Shown: piece after piece, positions 8,552 to 14,764 of the stretch
Layout: the number at the start of each line of letters is the position of its first letter
Numbering within the stretch: position 1 is the stretch's first letter
Assembly (NCBI RefSeq): GCF_002250655.1
Contig: NZ_NOZR01000039.1
Span: forward strand, 1-35,613
Origin: Mycolicibacterium sphagni
Lineage (GTDB): Bacteria; Actinomycetota; Actinomycetes; Mycobacteriales; Mycobacteriaceae
Direction: 5' to 3'
Length of the DNA stretch: 35,613 bases
The notes under the pieces: model-generated
Database searches by the model: none
Told to the model about the DNA's origin: nothing
The model's input: the letters and a program-made list of their open reading frames with translations, nothing else
Program-made: the position numbers and the translations under genes

Positions 8552-8598
8552 TCGCCGAACGGATGGACTCGTATCGAGCTTCTGCGGACCAGCGTTAA
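8443..8598 (+). pseudogene. C-terminal remnant of a tyrosine site-specific integrase
   Basis: Codons from ATG 8458 to TAA 8596 encode a 46-residue tail with MRHASARTTLDAYRHLCPDA near its start and VIAERMDSYRASADQR at its end. This is the standard end of actinobacterial phage/ICE tyrosine recombinases: the H of the RHxS-type motif (MRHAS), the nucleophile Tyr of TTLDAYRHL, then PDADESTR and an amphipathic final helix. A few codons upstream (QRTSR) may belong to it too. The rest of the gene, including the first catalytic Arg and the Lys, is absent; its frame is fused to the broken M50-like gene. It ends 5 bp before the stop of convergent glnA1. This is a scar of an integrated element that has been lost or rearranged. 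Confidence 0.8.
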
Positions 8599-8603
8599 CT
8601 GGG

Positions 8604-10040
8604 CTACACGTCGTAGTACAGCGCGAACTCGTACGGGTGAGGCCGGATCTGCACGGGCAGGATCTCGTTCTCACGCTTGTAGGCGATGTAGGTCTCGATC
8701 AGATCCTCGGTGAACACGCCACCCTCGGTGAGGTATTCGTGGTCCTCTTCGAGCTTGTCGATCACGGCCGACAGCGACGTCGGAGCCTGCGGGATCGCAG
8801 CGGCCTCGTCCGGCGGCAGCTCGTAGAGGTCCTTGTCGACCGGGGTCAACGGCTCGATCTTCTTCTTGATGCCGTCGATGCCAGCCATCAGCATGGCCGA
8901 GAACGCCAGGTACGGGTTGCCCGAGCTGTCCGGGCAACGGAACTCGAGACGCTTGGCCTTCGGGTTGTTGCCGGTGATCGGGATACGGACGCAGGCGGAG
9001 CGGTTGCGCTGGCTGTAGACCAGGTTGATCGGAGCCTCGTAACCCGGGACCAGACGCTTGTAGGAGTTCACCGTCGCATTGGTGAACGCCAGCAGCGACG
9101 GCGCGTGGTGCAGGATGCCGCCGATGTAGTGGCGAGCGATATCCGACAGACCCGCGTAGCCGGCCTCGTCGTGGAACAGCGGCTTGCCGTCCTTCCACAG
9201 CGACTGGTGGGCGTGCATGCCCGAACCGTTGTCACCGAACAGTGGCTTGGGCATGAAGGTGACGGTCTTGCCGTTGGCCCACGCGGTGTTCTTGATGATG
9301 TATTTGAACAGCAGCACATCGTCGGCGGCGGCCAGCAGCGTGTTGAACTTGTAGTTGATCTCGGCCTGGCCGGCGGTGCCCACCTCGTGGTGACCGCGCT
9401 CGAGGGTGAAGCCCGCGTTCTGCAGGTTCGTGGCCATCTCGTCGCGCAGGTCGACGTAATGGTCATAGGGGGCGACGGGGAAGTAGCCGCCCTTGGGGCG
9501 AACCTTGTAGCCGCGGTTGGCCGAGCCGTCGGCCTCGAACGGCTCACCGGTGTTCCACCAGCCCGACTCCGAGTCGACTTCGTAGAAGGTGCCATTGATC
9601 TTCGAGTCGAACGACACCGAGTCGAAGATGTAGAACTCGGCTTCGGCGCCGAAGTAGGCGGTGTCGGCGATGCCGGTGCTGGCGAGGTAGTTCTCGGCCT
9701 TGCGGGCGACGTTGCGCGGGTCACGCGAGTAGGCCTCGCGAGTGAACGGGTCGTGCACAAAGAAGTTAAGGTTCAGCGTCTTGGCGGCGCGGAACGGGTC
9801 GATGCGCGCGGTCTCGGGGTCCGGCAAAAGCATCATGTCGGACTCGTGGATGGACTGGAAGCCGCGCACCGACGATCCGTCGAACGCGAGGCCGTCCTCG
9901 AACACGCTCTCGTCGAATGCGGAGGCGGGGATGGAGAAGTGCTGGACCACACCGGGCAGGTCGCAGAACCGAATGTCGACGTACTCGACCTTCTCGTCTT
10001 TGATCAGCTTGAACAGGTCGTCAGCGTTTTTTTCAGCCAC
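8604..10040 (-). CDS. glnA1: Glutamine synthetase GlnA1 (type I-beta, adenylylated)
   Basis: The main ammonia-assimilating glutamine synthetase, a dodecamer. The 478-residue protein starts at GTG 10040 (MAEKNADDLFKLIKDEKVEY) behind a strong ribosome site, AAGGAG 8 nt upstream. Core motifs: FDGSSVRGF, the catalytic HHEVGTAGQAEI segment, GSGMHAHQSLW, and NRSACVRIP. The GlnE target tyrosine is present as Tyr406 in DKDLYELPPDE (codon 8825-8823), the same number as in M. tuberculosis. In that species the orthologue is also exported and contributes to poly-glutamate/glutamine wall material; export cannot be judged here and there is no signal peptide. It diverges from the RDD gene, and a candidate GlnR box and -10 lie upstream. 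Its stop is 5 bp from the integrase remnant. Confidence 0.97.
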   Translation of the reverse strand: MAEKNADDLFKLIKDEKVEYVDIRFCDLPGVVQHFSIPASAFDESVFEDGLAFDGSSVRGFQSIHESDMMLLPDPETARIDPFRAAKTLNLNFFVHDPFTREAYSRDPRNVARKAENYLASTGIADTAYFGAEAEFYIFDSVSFDSKINGTFYEVDSESGWWNTGEPFEADGSANRGYKVRPKGGYFPVAPYDHYVDLRDEMATNLQNAGFTLERGHHEVGTAGQAEINYKFNTLLAAADDVLLFKYIIKNTAWANGKTVTFMPKPLFGDNGSGMHAHQSLWKDGKPLFHDEAGYAGLSDIARHYIGGILHHAPSLLAFTNATVNSYKRLVPGYEAPINLVYSQRNRSACVRIPITGNNPKAKRLEFRCPDSSGNPYLAFSAMLMAGIDGIKKKIEPLTPVDKDLYELPPDEAAAIPQAPTSLSAVIDKLEEDHEYLTEGGVFTEDLIETYIAYKRENEILPVQIRPHPYEFALYYDV

Positions 10041-10048
10041 TTACTAAT

Positions 10049-10054
10049 CTCCTT
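10049..10054 (-). promoter_or_regulatory. Strong ribosome binding site of glnA1
   Basis: AAGGAG on the minus strand, 8 nt before the GTG start codon at 10040. It fixes the start and contrasts with the leaderless layout of many neighbouring genes. Confidence 0.8.
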
Positions 10055-10065
10055 CGGTGCGGCCA

Positions 10066-10071
10066 ATTTTG
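10066..10071 (-). promoter_or_regulatory. Putative -10 element of glnA1
   Basis: CAAAAT on the minus strand keeps the two most conserved -10 bases (A at position 2, T at 6) and would start transcription near 10059, leaving a leader of about 19 nt that holds the ribosome site. The candidate GlnR box then lies at about -52 to -37, a usual place for an activator. Confidence 0.35.
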
Positions 10072-10095
10072 CGCATGTCTCGGCACAGAGGTTTG

Positions 10096-10111
10096 TTAAC
10101 CCGCGGTTGAC
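10096..10111 (-). promoter_or_regulatory. Candidate GlnR box ahead of glnA1
   Basis: On the plus strand TTAAC and TTGAC are separated by 6 bp (AC-n9-AC), the spacing of actinobacterial GlnR half-sites. They lie in the glnA1/RDD divergent gap, upstream of the putative glnA1 -10. The match to the consensus second half (GaAAC) is imperfect. Confidence 0.35.
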
Positions 10112-10209
10112 GCTATGAAGCCGATGTTGCATGCCCATCAAGCTCATGTTGCGCCGACGTTACGCATCCTAGGTGGCGGTGGGACGCGGGGTGTTGACGC
10201 AGGCCCGCA

Positions 10210-10215
10210 TATCCT
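10210..10215 (+). promoter_or_regulatory. Putative -10 element of leaderless RDD gene
   Basis: TATCCT is followed by 6 nt and ATG 10222, a leaderless arrangement. TTGACG occurs at 10194-10199 but is only 10 nt from the -10, too close for a standard -35. Confidence 0.45.
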
Positions 10216-10221
10216 GGGGCC

Positions 10222-10686
10222 ATGGCACGTGAGATCGGCTCCTGGCTGTCCGGACCGGAACCGGTGAAGTCCGGCGAGGACGCCGGATGGCCCGGCCACG
10301 CGCTGGGCCTGCCGGAATCGGGACCACGCTCGCTGGCGCGGTCGGGCCGGCGCTTCTTGGCGCTGCTGATCGATTGGTTGATCGCTTACGGGCTGGCTGC
10401 GCTGGGGATGTCGTTGGGAATCATCAGCGTCGCGATGTTGTCGACGGCCGTCCTGCTCATCTGGTTCGTGCTGGGGGTGCTATCGGTGCGGCTGTTCGGT
10501 TTCACGCCGGGACAGTACGCACTCGGGTTGATGGTGATCCCGGTCGATAACCGCCAGCATGTCGGAAGCGGCCGGGCGATCGGGCGCGGCTTGCTGCTGT
10601 CCCTGGTGATCCCGGGGTTGTTCACCGACGCCGACGGCCGCGGGCTGCAGGATCGGTTCACGGCGACGGCTGTCGTTCGCCGCTGA
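10222..10686 (+). CDS. RDD-family membrane protein (Rv2219A-like)
   Basis: A 154-residue protein with about three membrane helices: RFLALLIDWLIAYGLAALG, ISVAMLSTAVLLIWFVLGVL, and GRGLLLSLVIPGLF. The family's namesake residues are visible as Arg and Asp in the first helix (RRFLALLIDW) and Asp in GRGLQDRFTATAVV at the end; the loop VRLFGFTPGQYALGL is also typical. Synteny with M. tuberculosis, where the orthologue flanks glnA1, supports the call. RDD proteins have been linked to ion or small-molecule transport in a few bacteria, but no function is assigned for this clade. The gene is leaderless by layout and diverges from glnA1. Confidence 0.85.
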   Translation: MAREIGSWLSGPEPVKSGEDAGWPGHALGLPESGPRSLARSGRRFLALLIDWLIAYGLAALGMSLGIISVAMLSTAVLLIWFVLGVLSVRLFGFTPGQYALGLMVIPVDNRQHVGSGRAIGRGLLLSLVIPGLFTDADGRGLQDRFTATAVVRR

Positions 10687-10714
10687 TTTCCGATGCTCCT
10701 ATCTCTGTTATGGG

Positions 10715-10900
10715 TCAAGCGGCGTCGATTTGGTGAGTGTTGAGCCAGTGGCGGTAGTTGGTGGCCAGGGTGTCGTGGCGTTGGAGTCCTCGTTCGAGTC
10801 GTGAGATGACGGTGGGCCAGACGCCGAGGTGTTGTGCGGCGCTGGTCAGGGTGATGTTTCGGGCTTGTCTAGCGGGTCTGAGGTCGCTGTAGTCGTCGAT
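10715..10900 (-). pseudogene. 3' remnant of an HTH-containing gene cut by the IS3 element
   Basis: Read on the minus strand from the IS end at 10900 to TGA 10717-10715, the frame gives about 61 residues beginning IDDYSDLRPARQARNITL. It contains a helix-turn-helix-like stretch (SAAQHLGVWPTVISRLERG), then HDTLATNYRHWLNTH and the terminus QIDAA. No start codon exists on this side, and the frame runs straight into the inverted repeat, so the N-terminal part has been removed. I do not recognise the parent with confidence; XRE-like regulators and the C-termini of some transposases end this way. No N-terminal half is found on the far side of the insertion sequence. Confidence 0.55.
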
Positions 10901-10924
10901 TGACCTGTTCCCGGTTTCCCGGAC
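10901..10924 (+). repeat. Terminal inverted repeat of the IS3 element (right end)
   Basis: A 24-bp sequence starting TGACCTGTTCCCGG, exactly the reverse complement of 12121-12144. It marks the end distal to OrfA. Confidence 0.92.
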
Positions 10925-10940
10925 GGCTGATGTGGGTTGT

Positions 10941-11796
10941 TCACGCCGCCGTGTTGGTGGTGGTGTGAAGTCTTTCGTAGTCGATCGGGCTGTGGTAGTC
11001 CAGGGCGCTGTGGCGACGGACGGGGTTGTAGAAGGCTTCGATGTATTCGAAGATCGCCGTGGCGAGCTCGGTGCGGGTGTTCCAGATGCGTCGGTCGAGC
11101 AGCTCGATCTGCATCGAGCCAATGAAGGACTCGATCATGGCGTTGTCGAATGCCGAGGCCACCCGACCCATGGAACCCAGCAGGCCGGCTTCGCGCAGCC
11201 GCTGCCCGAAAAGCCAACTGGTGTATTGGGTTCCGCGGTCCGAATGAACCACCGTGCCGATGGGTTTGCGGCGCAGCTGGGCCATGTCCAAGGCGTCGGC
11301 GGCCAGTTCGGTGCGCAGGTGATCAGCGATCGCAACCACCTCCAGTAGGTGTTGCGACGACTGCTGGAATCTAAGGCGTGCGGTGCTGGGTGATGTCGGT
11401 AACCCACAACCGGTCAGGTCCCTCGGCGATGAACTGGCGGTTGACCAGATCCGGCCACGAGGCTGCCTCGGGTTTTGGACCGCGCCAGCGACGGCGGTGC
11501 ACTCCCTGTAGGCCCACCAGTTTCATGCAGCGCCATACCCGTTTGTGGCTGATCCGCACACCGTGGCCGTAGCGCAGCTCAGCGTGCACGCAGCGCACCC
11601 CATAGGTCTGGCGTGAGGCCGCGTGGATGGCGGTGATCGTGTTGGCCAATTCGGCGTCCTCGCGGTCGCGGTCGCACGCCGGTCGGTGGCGCCATTCGTA
11701 GAAGCCCGAGGTCGAAACCTTCAGGATCCGGCAGGTCACCGCGACAGGGAAGCCCTGCGCGGCCAGCTCCTGGACCAGCCGGAACCCTATTTTGGG
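10941..11796 (-). pseudogene. IS3-family OrfB (DDE transposase), frameshifted and interrupted
   Basis: The OrfB frame continues from the slippery site as KIGFRLVQELAAQGFPVAV, then TCRILKVSTSGFYEW, the usual OrfB start region, and SHKRVWRCMKLVGLQG. The first catalytic Asp (VTDITQHRT, codon 11397-11395) is followed after a few codons by TAG at 11373-11371. The remainder resumes in another frame: IADHLRTELA, the second Asp in VVHSDRGTQYT (11240-11238), and Glu in AMIESFIGSMQ (11132-11130). Asp-to-Glu spacing is the expected 36 codons, but Asp-to-Asp is 157 nt, not a multiple of three and about 20 nt short of the roughly 60 codons usual in IS3. A small internal deletion with frameshift therefore inactivated the enzyme. 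Confidence 0.88.
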
Positions 11797-12074
11797 AGGA
11801 CGTTCTCTCGGGCGAAATAGGCACTGGCCCGTTTAAGGATCTCGACTTCCATCTCTAGCACCCGCTTCTCCCGACGCAGCCGAACCAACTCGGCCCGCTC
11901 ATCGCGGCTCAGCCCCTCCTTGTGGCCGTCGTCAACATCGGCCTGGCCCATCCACCGGCGCAGACAGGACTCGCTGATCCCGAGATCCTTGGCGATCTGC
12001 GCGATCGGCTTTTCCCGCAGCCGGGCCAACTCCACTGCACGGCGGCGGAACTCCTCGGGATGAGCAGCAGGCAT
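11787..12074 (-). CDS. IS3-family transposase OrfA
   Basis: A 95-residue DNA-binding subunit starting at ATG 12074, with AAGGAG about 10 nt upstream. It shows the IS3 OrfA pattern: EEFRRRAVELAR, a helix-turn-helix (IAQIAKDLGISESCLRRWM), then a leucine-zipper-like charged coil (ELVRLRREKRVLEMEVEILK) that mediates OrfA/OrfAB oligomers, and a C-terminal ASAYFARENVLPK. The frame ends at TAG 11789-11787, immediately after the heptamer CCCAAAA, where -1 slippage would make the OrfAB fusion transposase. This ORF looks intact although its partner is not. Confidence 0.9.
   Translation of the reverse strand: MPAAHPEEFRRRAVELARLREKPIAQIAKDLGISESCLRRWMGQADVDDGHKEGLSRDERAELVRLRREKRVLEMEVEILKRASAYFARENVLPK
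11790..11796 (-). other. Programmed -1 frameshift heptamer of the IS
   Basis: On the minus strand C CCA AAA (X XXY YYZ form) directly precedes the OrfA stop TAG. Slipping back one base pairs the same tRNAs with CCC and AAA and enters the OrfB frame (AAA ATA GGG), as IS3-family elements do to make OrfAB. Confidence 0.7.
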
Positions 12075-12120
12075 CGGTTCGGACTCCTTCCGTCGAGACG
12101 ATCATCGCCTCAACCTCGGT

Positions 12121-12144
12121 GTCCGGGAAACCGGGAACAGGTCA
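12121..12144 (-). repeat. Terminal inverted repeat of the IS3 element (left, OrfA-proximal end)
   Basis: Read on the minus strand it begins TGACCTGTTCCCGG and is identical over 24 bp to 10901-10924. It lies about 46 nt upstream of the OrfA start. Confidence 0.92.
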
Positions 12145-12153
12145 CCACCCGTT

Positions 12154-13947
12154 CTAGGCCTGGTGGCGAACTTCGCCGTTCATCATCGTCATCGTCACCT
12201 TCGCGCGATGGATATCGTGCGGGTCGATCTCGAAGATGTTGGCACCCAACACGATTAAATCAGCGCGCTTACCCACCTCGATCGAGCCGACCTTGTCGTC
12301 AAGCCGGATCTGGTAAGCGGCACCCATGGTGTTGGCGTGCACCGCTTCCTCGACGCTGAGCCGCTGATCGGCCGGCGCCAGCACCGCAGCTTCGGCCTGG
12401 CCGACCAGCTGGCGGGTCACCCCGATCTGGATGGAATCCAGCGGCTTGTACGTGGAGAAATACCCCGCGGCGGGCCAGTCGGTGCCCAGCGAGATGCGGC
12501 CACCTGAACGGAGGACGTCCTGGGCCCGATAGAACAGATCTTGCCGGGGCTTGCCGTACCGGACCGCAAGGTTCTGCACTGTGTCGGGGTCGGCGGACAT
12601 CCAGTTGGCCGAAAACTGCGCGATCACACCGAGTTTGCCGAACCGCTGGCTGTCGGGGTCCTCGACGTACACCAGGTGCGCGACGGCGTGCCTGCGGTCG
12701 CGCGGCGGATTGGCCGCGATCGCCGCTTCGATGGAGTCCAGCCCGGTGCGTGCGGTGCGCTCACCGCACGCATGGATGTGGACGTCGAAGCCCGCGGCGT
12801 CGACCTCACGGACCAGCTGGTGCCACTGCTCCTCGGAGAACGGCGATCCGCCGATCGAATTGGGCTTGTCGGCGTACGGCTCGATGAGCCACGCTGTGTA
12901 CCCGCCCTGCGTGCCGTCGCCGATGATCTTCACGACGCCCACGTTGACCAGGTCAGTCGAAACCCGGTTCCGGATGTCGGTGATCTTGGCGACCGCGTCG
13001 TCGATCGGCGGGGACTTCACGGCGTAGGACGCGACCACTCGGAACGGCAGCTTCCCGCGCTGTTCCAGGTCGGTGTACAGAGCGATCAGCGCACCCTGGT
13101 CATCGCCGATCGGCGGCACCCCGGCGTCGAATACCGAGGTGATGCCCGCCGCCGACGCCTTGGGCAGCCACGTCTCCAGCAGTGTCTGCATCGAATGCGG
13201 CGAAATCGGATCGACGGCATTGACCAGGCTCAACACCGCCGCGACCTCGAGCACATAGCCGGTGGGCTCACCGTGCTGGTCGCGCACGTAGTAACTGAAC
13301 CCCGGAATCGGATCGGGGGTGTCGCGGCTGACGCCGGCCTTCTCCAGCGCCTTGCTGTTCGCCCACATACTGTGGCCGTCGATCGCGAAGAAGAACCCGG
13401 GACGGTCGGGCAGCACCCGGTCCAGCTCGCCGCGCGTCGGCCCCTCCGGCCCGAACATGTCCACCCGCCAACCGAATCCACGCACCGGGCCGTCGGGATG
13501 TTCCTTGGCGTACTCGGCGATCGCGGCCAGCGCGTCCGCGCCGGTGGGCACCTGCAGATCGACACCGCTGCTGAGGAACGAGCCCAGGAACGGGTGGATG
13601 TGGCCTTCCACGAACCCCGGCAGCAGCAGATCGCCTTTGAGGTCGACGACGTGGGTGTCCGGCCCCTCCAGCGCCTTCGCCCCGGCCTCGTCGCCGACGT
13701 AAGTGATCGTGTTTCCGGTGACGGCCACCGCCTGCGCCCACGGCTGGGCCGGGGACACCGTGTAGATCCGGCCGTTGCGGAACACAAAATCGGCGGTGTT
13801 CTTGCCGGTCGCGGCGGGCGGTTTCGCACACGCCGCGCCCGTCGCCACCACAGCGGTCACGGCGGCCGCGCGCAATACCGTCCGACGGGTCAGAGCACCG
13901 GTCCCCAGTGCGGCGAAATGCGGAGCCCAATCACATGCAGTACACAA
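12154..13947 (-). CDS. YtcJ-like amidohydrolase with Tat lipoprotein signal
   Basis: A 597-residue metal-dependent hydrolase of the amidohydrolase-3 (YtcJ) family. The N-terminus has twin arginines (TRRTVLRAAAVTAVVATG, Arg21-Arg22), a hydrophobic stretch and a lipobox-like GAAC with Cys40, so it is probably exported by Tat and lipid-anchored. The metallo-beta-barrel/TIM fold is shown by FVFRNGRIYTV, LLPGFVEGHIHPF (metal ligands His116, His118), VHIHACGERT, RHAVAHLVYV and LGTDWPAAG, ending with KVGSIEVGKRADLIVLG. The start is TTG 13947, giving MCTACDWAPHF; a G-run about 9 nt upstream may serve as ribosome site. The substrate is unknown. It lies between the DUF4191 and RDD genes, which are adjacent in M. 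tuberculosis, so it is a lineage-specific insertion or was lost there. Confidence 0.85.
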   Translation of the reverse strand: MCTACDWAPHFAALGTGALTRRTVLRAAAVTAVVATGAACAKPPAATGKNTADFVFRNGRIYTVSPAQPWAQAVAVTGNTITYVGDEAGAKALEGPDTHVVDLKGDLLLPGFVEGHIHPFLGSFLSSGVDLQVPTGADALAAIAEYAKEHPDGPVRGFGWRVDMFGPEGPTRGELDRVLPDRPGFFFAIDGHSMWANSKALEKAGVSRDTPDPIPGFSYYVRDQHGEPTGYVLEVAAVLSLVNAVDPISPHSMQTLLETWLPKASAAGITSVFDAGVPPIGDDQGALIALYTDLEQRGKLPFRVVASYAVKSPPIDDAVAKITDIRNRVSTDLVNVGVVKIIGDGTQGGYTAWLIEPYADKPNSIGGSPFSEEQWHQLVREVDAAGFDVHIHACGERTARTGLDSIEAAIAANPPRDRRHAVAHLVYVEDPDSQRFGKLGVIAQFSANWMSADPDTVQNLAVRYGKPRQDLFYRAQDVLRSGGRISLGTDWPAAGYFSTYKPLDSIQIGVTRQLVGQAEAAVLAPADQRLSVEEAVHANTMGAAYQIRLDDKVGSIEVGKRADLIVLGANIFEIDPHDIHRAKVTMTMMNGEVRHQA

Positions 13948-13969
13948 AAGAATCGGCCCCCCAAGCCCG

Positions 13970-14722
13970 TCAGCGCCTCCGAACGGTCCGTTGCACGCCC
14001 TTCATCTTCGCCTGCGCCGGCAGCGGCCCCTTCGGCATCGCAGCCGGCCCCGCCCGCGTACCCAGTGCGGTCAGCTTGGATTCCAGCGAGTCCATCTGCT
14101 TGACGGTGATGTTGGCGGGCAGCCGGGTCAGGTGCCGCTCCAGCTTGGACAGCGGAACCTCGCCCTCGCCGTTGCCGACGATGACGTCGTAGATCGGGAT
14201 ATCACCGACGAGGCGGGCGGTGCGCTTCTTCTCCTGCGCCAGGAGCGGCCGCACCCGTGCCGGGGAGCCCTCGGCGACGAAGATCACACCGGGCCGCCCG
14301 ATCACCCGGTGCACAGCATCGAAGTGCCCGGTGGCCGCGATGCCCGGCGTCACCCGCCACTTGCCTCGCAGGTTGTCCAGGGCCCACGCTGCCGCACCGG
14401 TCTGGCCCTCGGCCTTGGTGAACACCGACTTCTGCGCGCGCCGGCCGAAGATGATGAATGCCACCAGTGCGCCGAGCACCACGCCCAGCGGAATCAGCAT
14501 GTACGTCGTGAACCCGCCGACCAGCACTCCGGCCACCACCGCGGCCGCCACGATCAGCACGAATGCGCCGATCATGTAGGGGAGCAGCCGCTTGTCTTCC
14601 TTGCGCTGCATTTGGAACGCCTGCCACAGCTGGCTGCGGCGCTGCTTGGCCGCCGCCTTGCTGGCGGCCTTCGCCTCGGCTTTGGCCGCCTTGTTCTCGG
14701 CAGCGGTGCGGGATTTCGCCAT
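13970..14722 (-). CDS. DUF4191 membrane protein (Rv2219-like)
   Basis: A 250-residue protein with a Lys/Ala-rich cytoplasmic start (MAKSRTAAENKAAKAEAKAA), two adjacent membrane helices at about 47-94 (YMIGAFVLIVAAAVVAGVLV and YMLIPLGVVLGALVAFIIF), and a long soluble domain containing RPGVIFVAEGSPARVRPLL. This is the actinobacterial DUF4191 family, located next to lipA as in M. tuberculosis. Function is unknown; constant linkage to lipA suggests co-expression only. It starts 42 bp after lipA. TATTCT 8 nt ahead of ATG 14722 may give it a promoter of its own. Confidence 0.88.
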   Translation of the reverse strand: MAKSRTAAENKAAKAEAKAASKAAAKQRRSQLWQAFQMQRKEDKRLLPYMIGAFVLIVAAAVVAGVLVGGFTTYMLIPLGVVLGALVAFIIFGRRAQKSVFTKAEGQTGAAAWALDNLRGKWRVTPGIAATGHFDAVHRVIGRPGVIFVAEGSPARVRPLLAQEKKRTARLVGDIPIYDVIVGNGEGEVPLSKLERHLTRLPANITVKQMDSLESKLTALGTRAGPAAMPKGPLPAQAKMKGVQRTVRRR

Positions 14723-14730
14723 AACTACAA

Positions 14731-14736
14731 AGAATA
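14731..14736 (-). promoter_or_regulatory. Putative -10 element ahead of the DUF4191 gene
   Basis: TATTCT on the minus strand, 8 nt before ATG 14722, would give an almost leaderless transcript in addition to read-through from lipA. Confidence 0.35.
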
Positions 14737-14764
14737 CGGGCCAGCGATCAGTGCGGTGCCGCGG

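Larger units (their letters stand above)
10901..12144 (-). mobile_element. IS3-family insertion sequence, 1244 bp, decayed
   Basis: Bounded by perfect 24-bp inverted repeats beginning TGACCTGTTCC (10901-10924 and 12121-12144), with TG...CA termini as in IS3-family elements. Inside, on the minus strand, are OrfA (11787-12074) and an OrfB reading frame entered by a -1 frameshift at CCCAAAA. OrfB carries the DDE motif but is broken by a premature stop and a frame change, so the copy is not autonomous. No direct repeat of 3-5 bp flanks the ends (left flank TCGAT, right flank CCACC), and a truncated gene abuts one end, both consistent with an IS-adjacent deletion. It sits 9 bp past the amidohydrolase stop, between two genes that are otherwise ordinary chromosomal neighbours. 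Confidence 0.9.

Noticed and set aside
8551..8603. Attachment site or tRNA next to the integrase tail
   Set aside because: I saw no tRNA-like cloverleaf or direct repeat near the integrase remnant; the att site, if any, is not identifiable from this window.
8637..10118. 493-codon open frame on the plus strand
   Set aside because: Antisense shadow of glnA1, rich in Val/Asp/Gly without recognisable domains.
10896..12149. Target-site duplication around the IS3 element
   Set aside because: Left flank TCGAT and right flank CCACC do not match at 3, 4 or 5 bp.
12541..14103. 520-codon open frame on the plus strand
   Set aside because: Antisense to the amidohydrolase and the start of the DUF4191-amidohydrolase junction; composition typical of a shadow frame.
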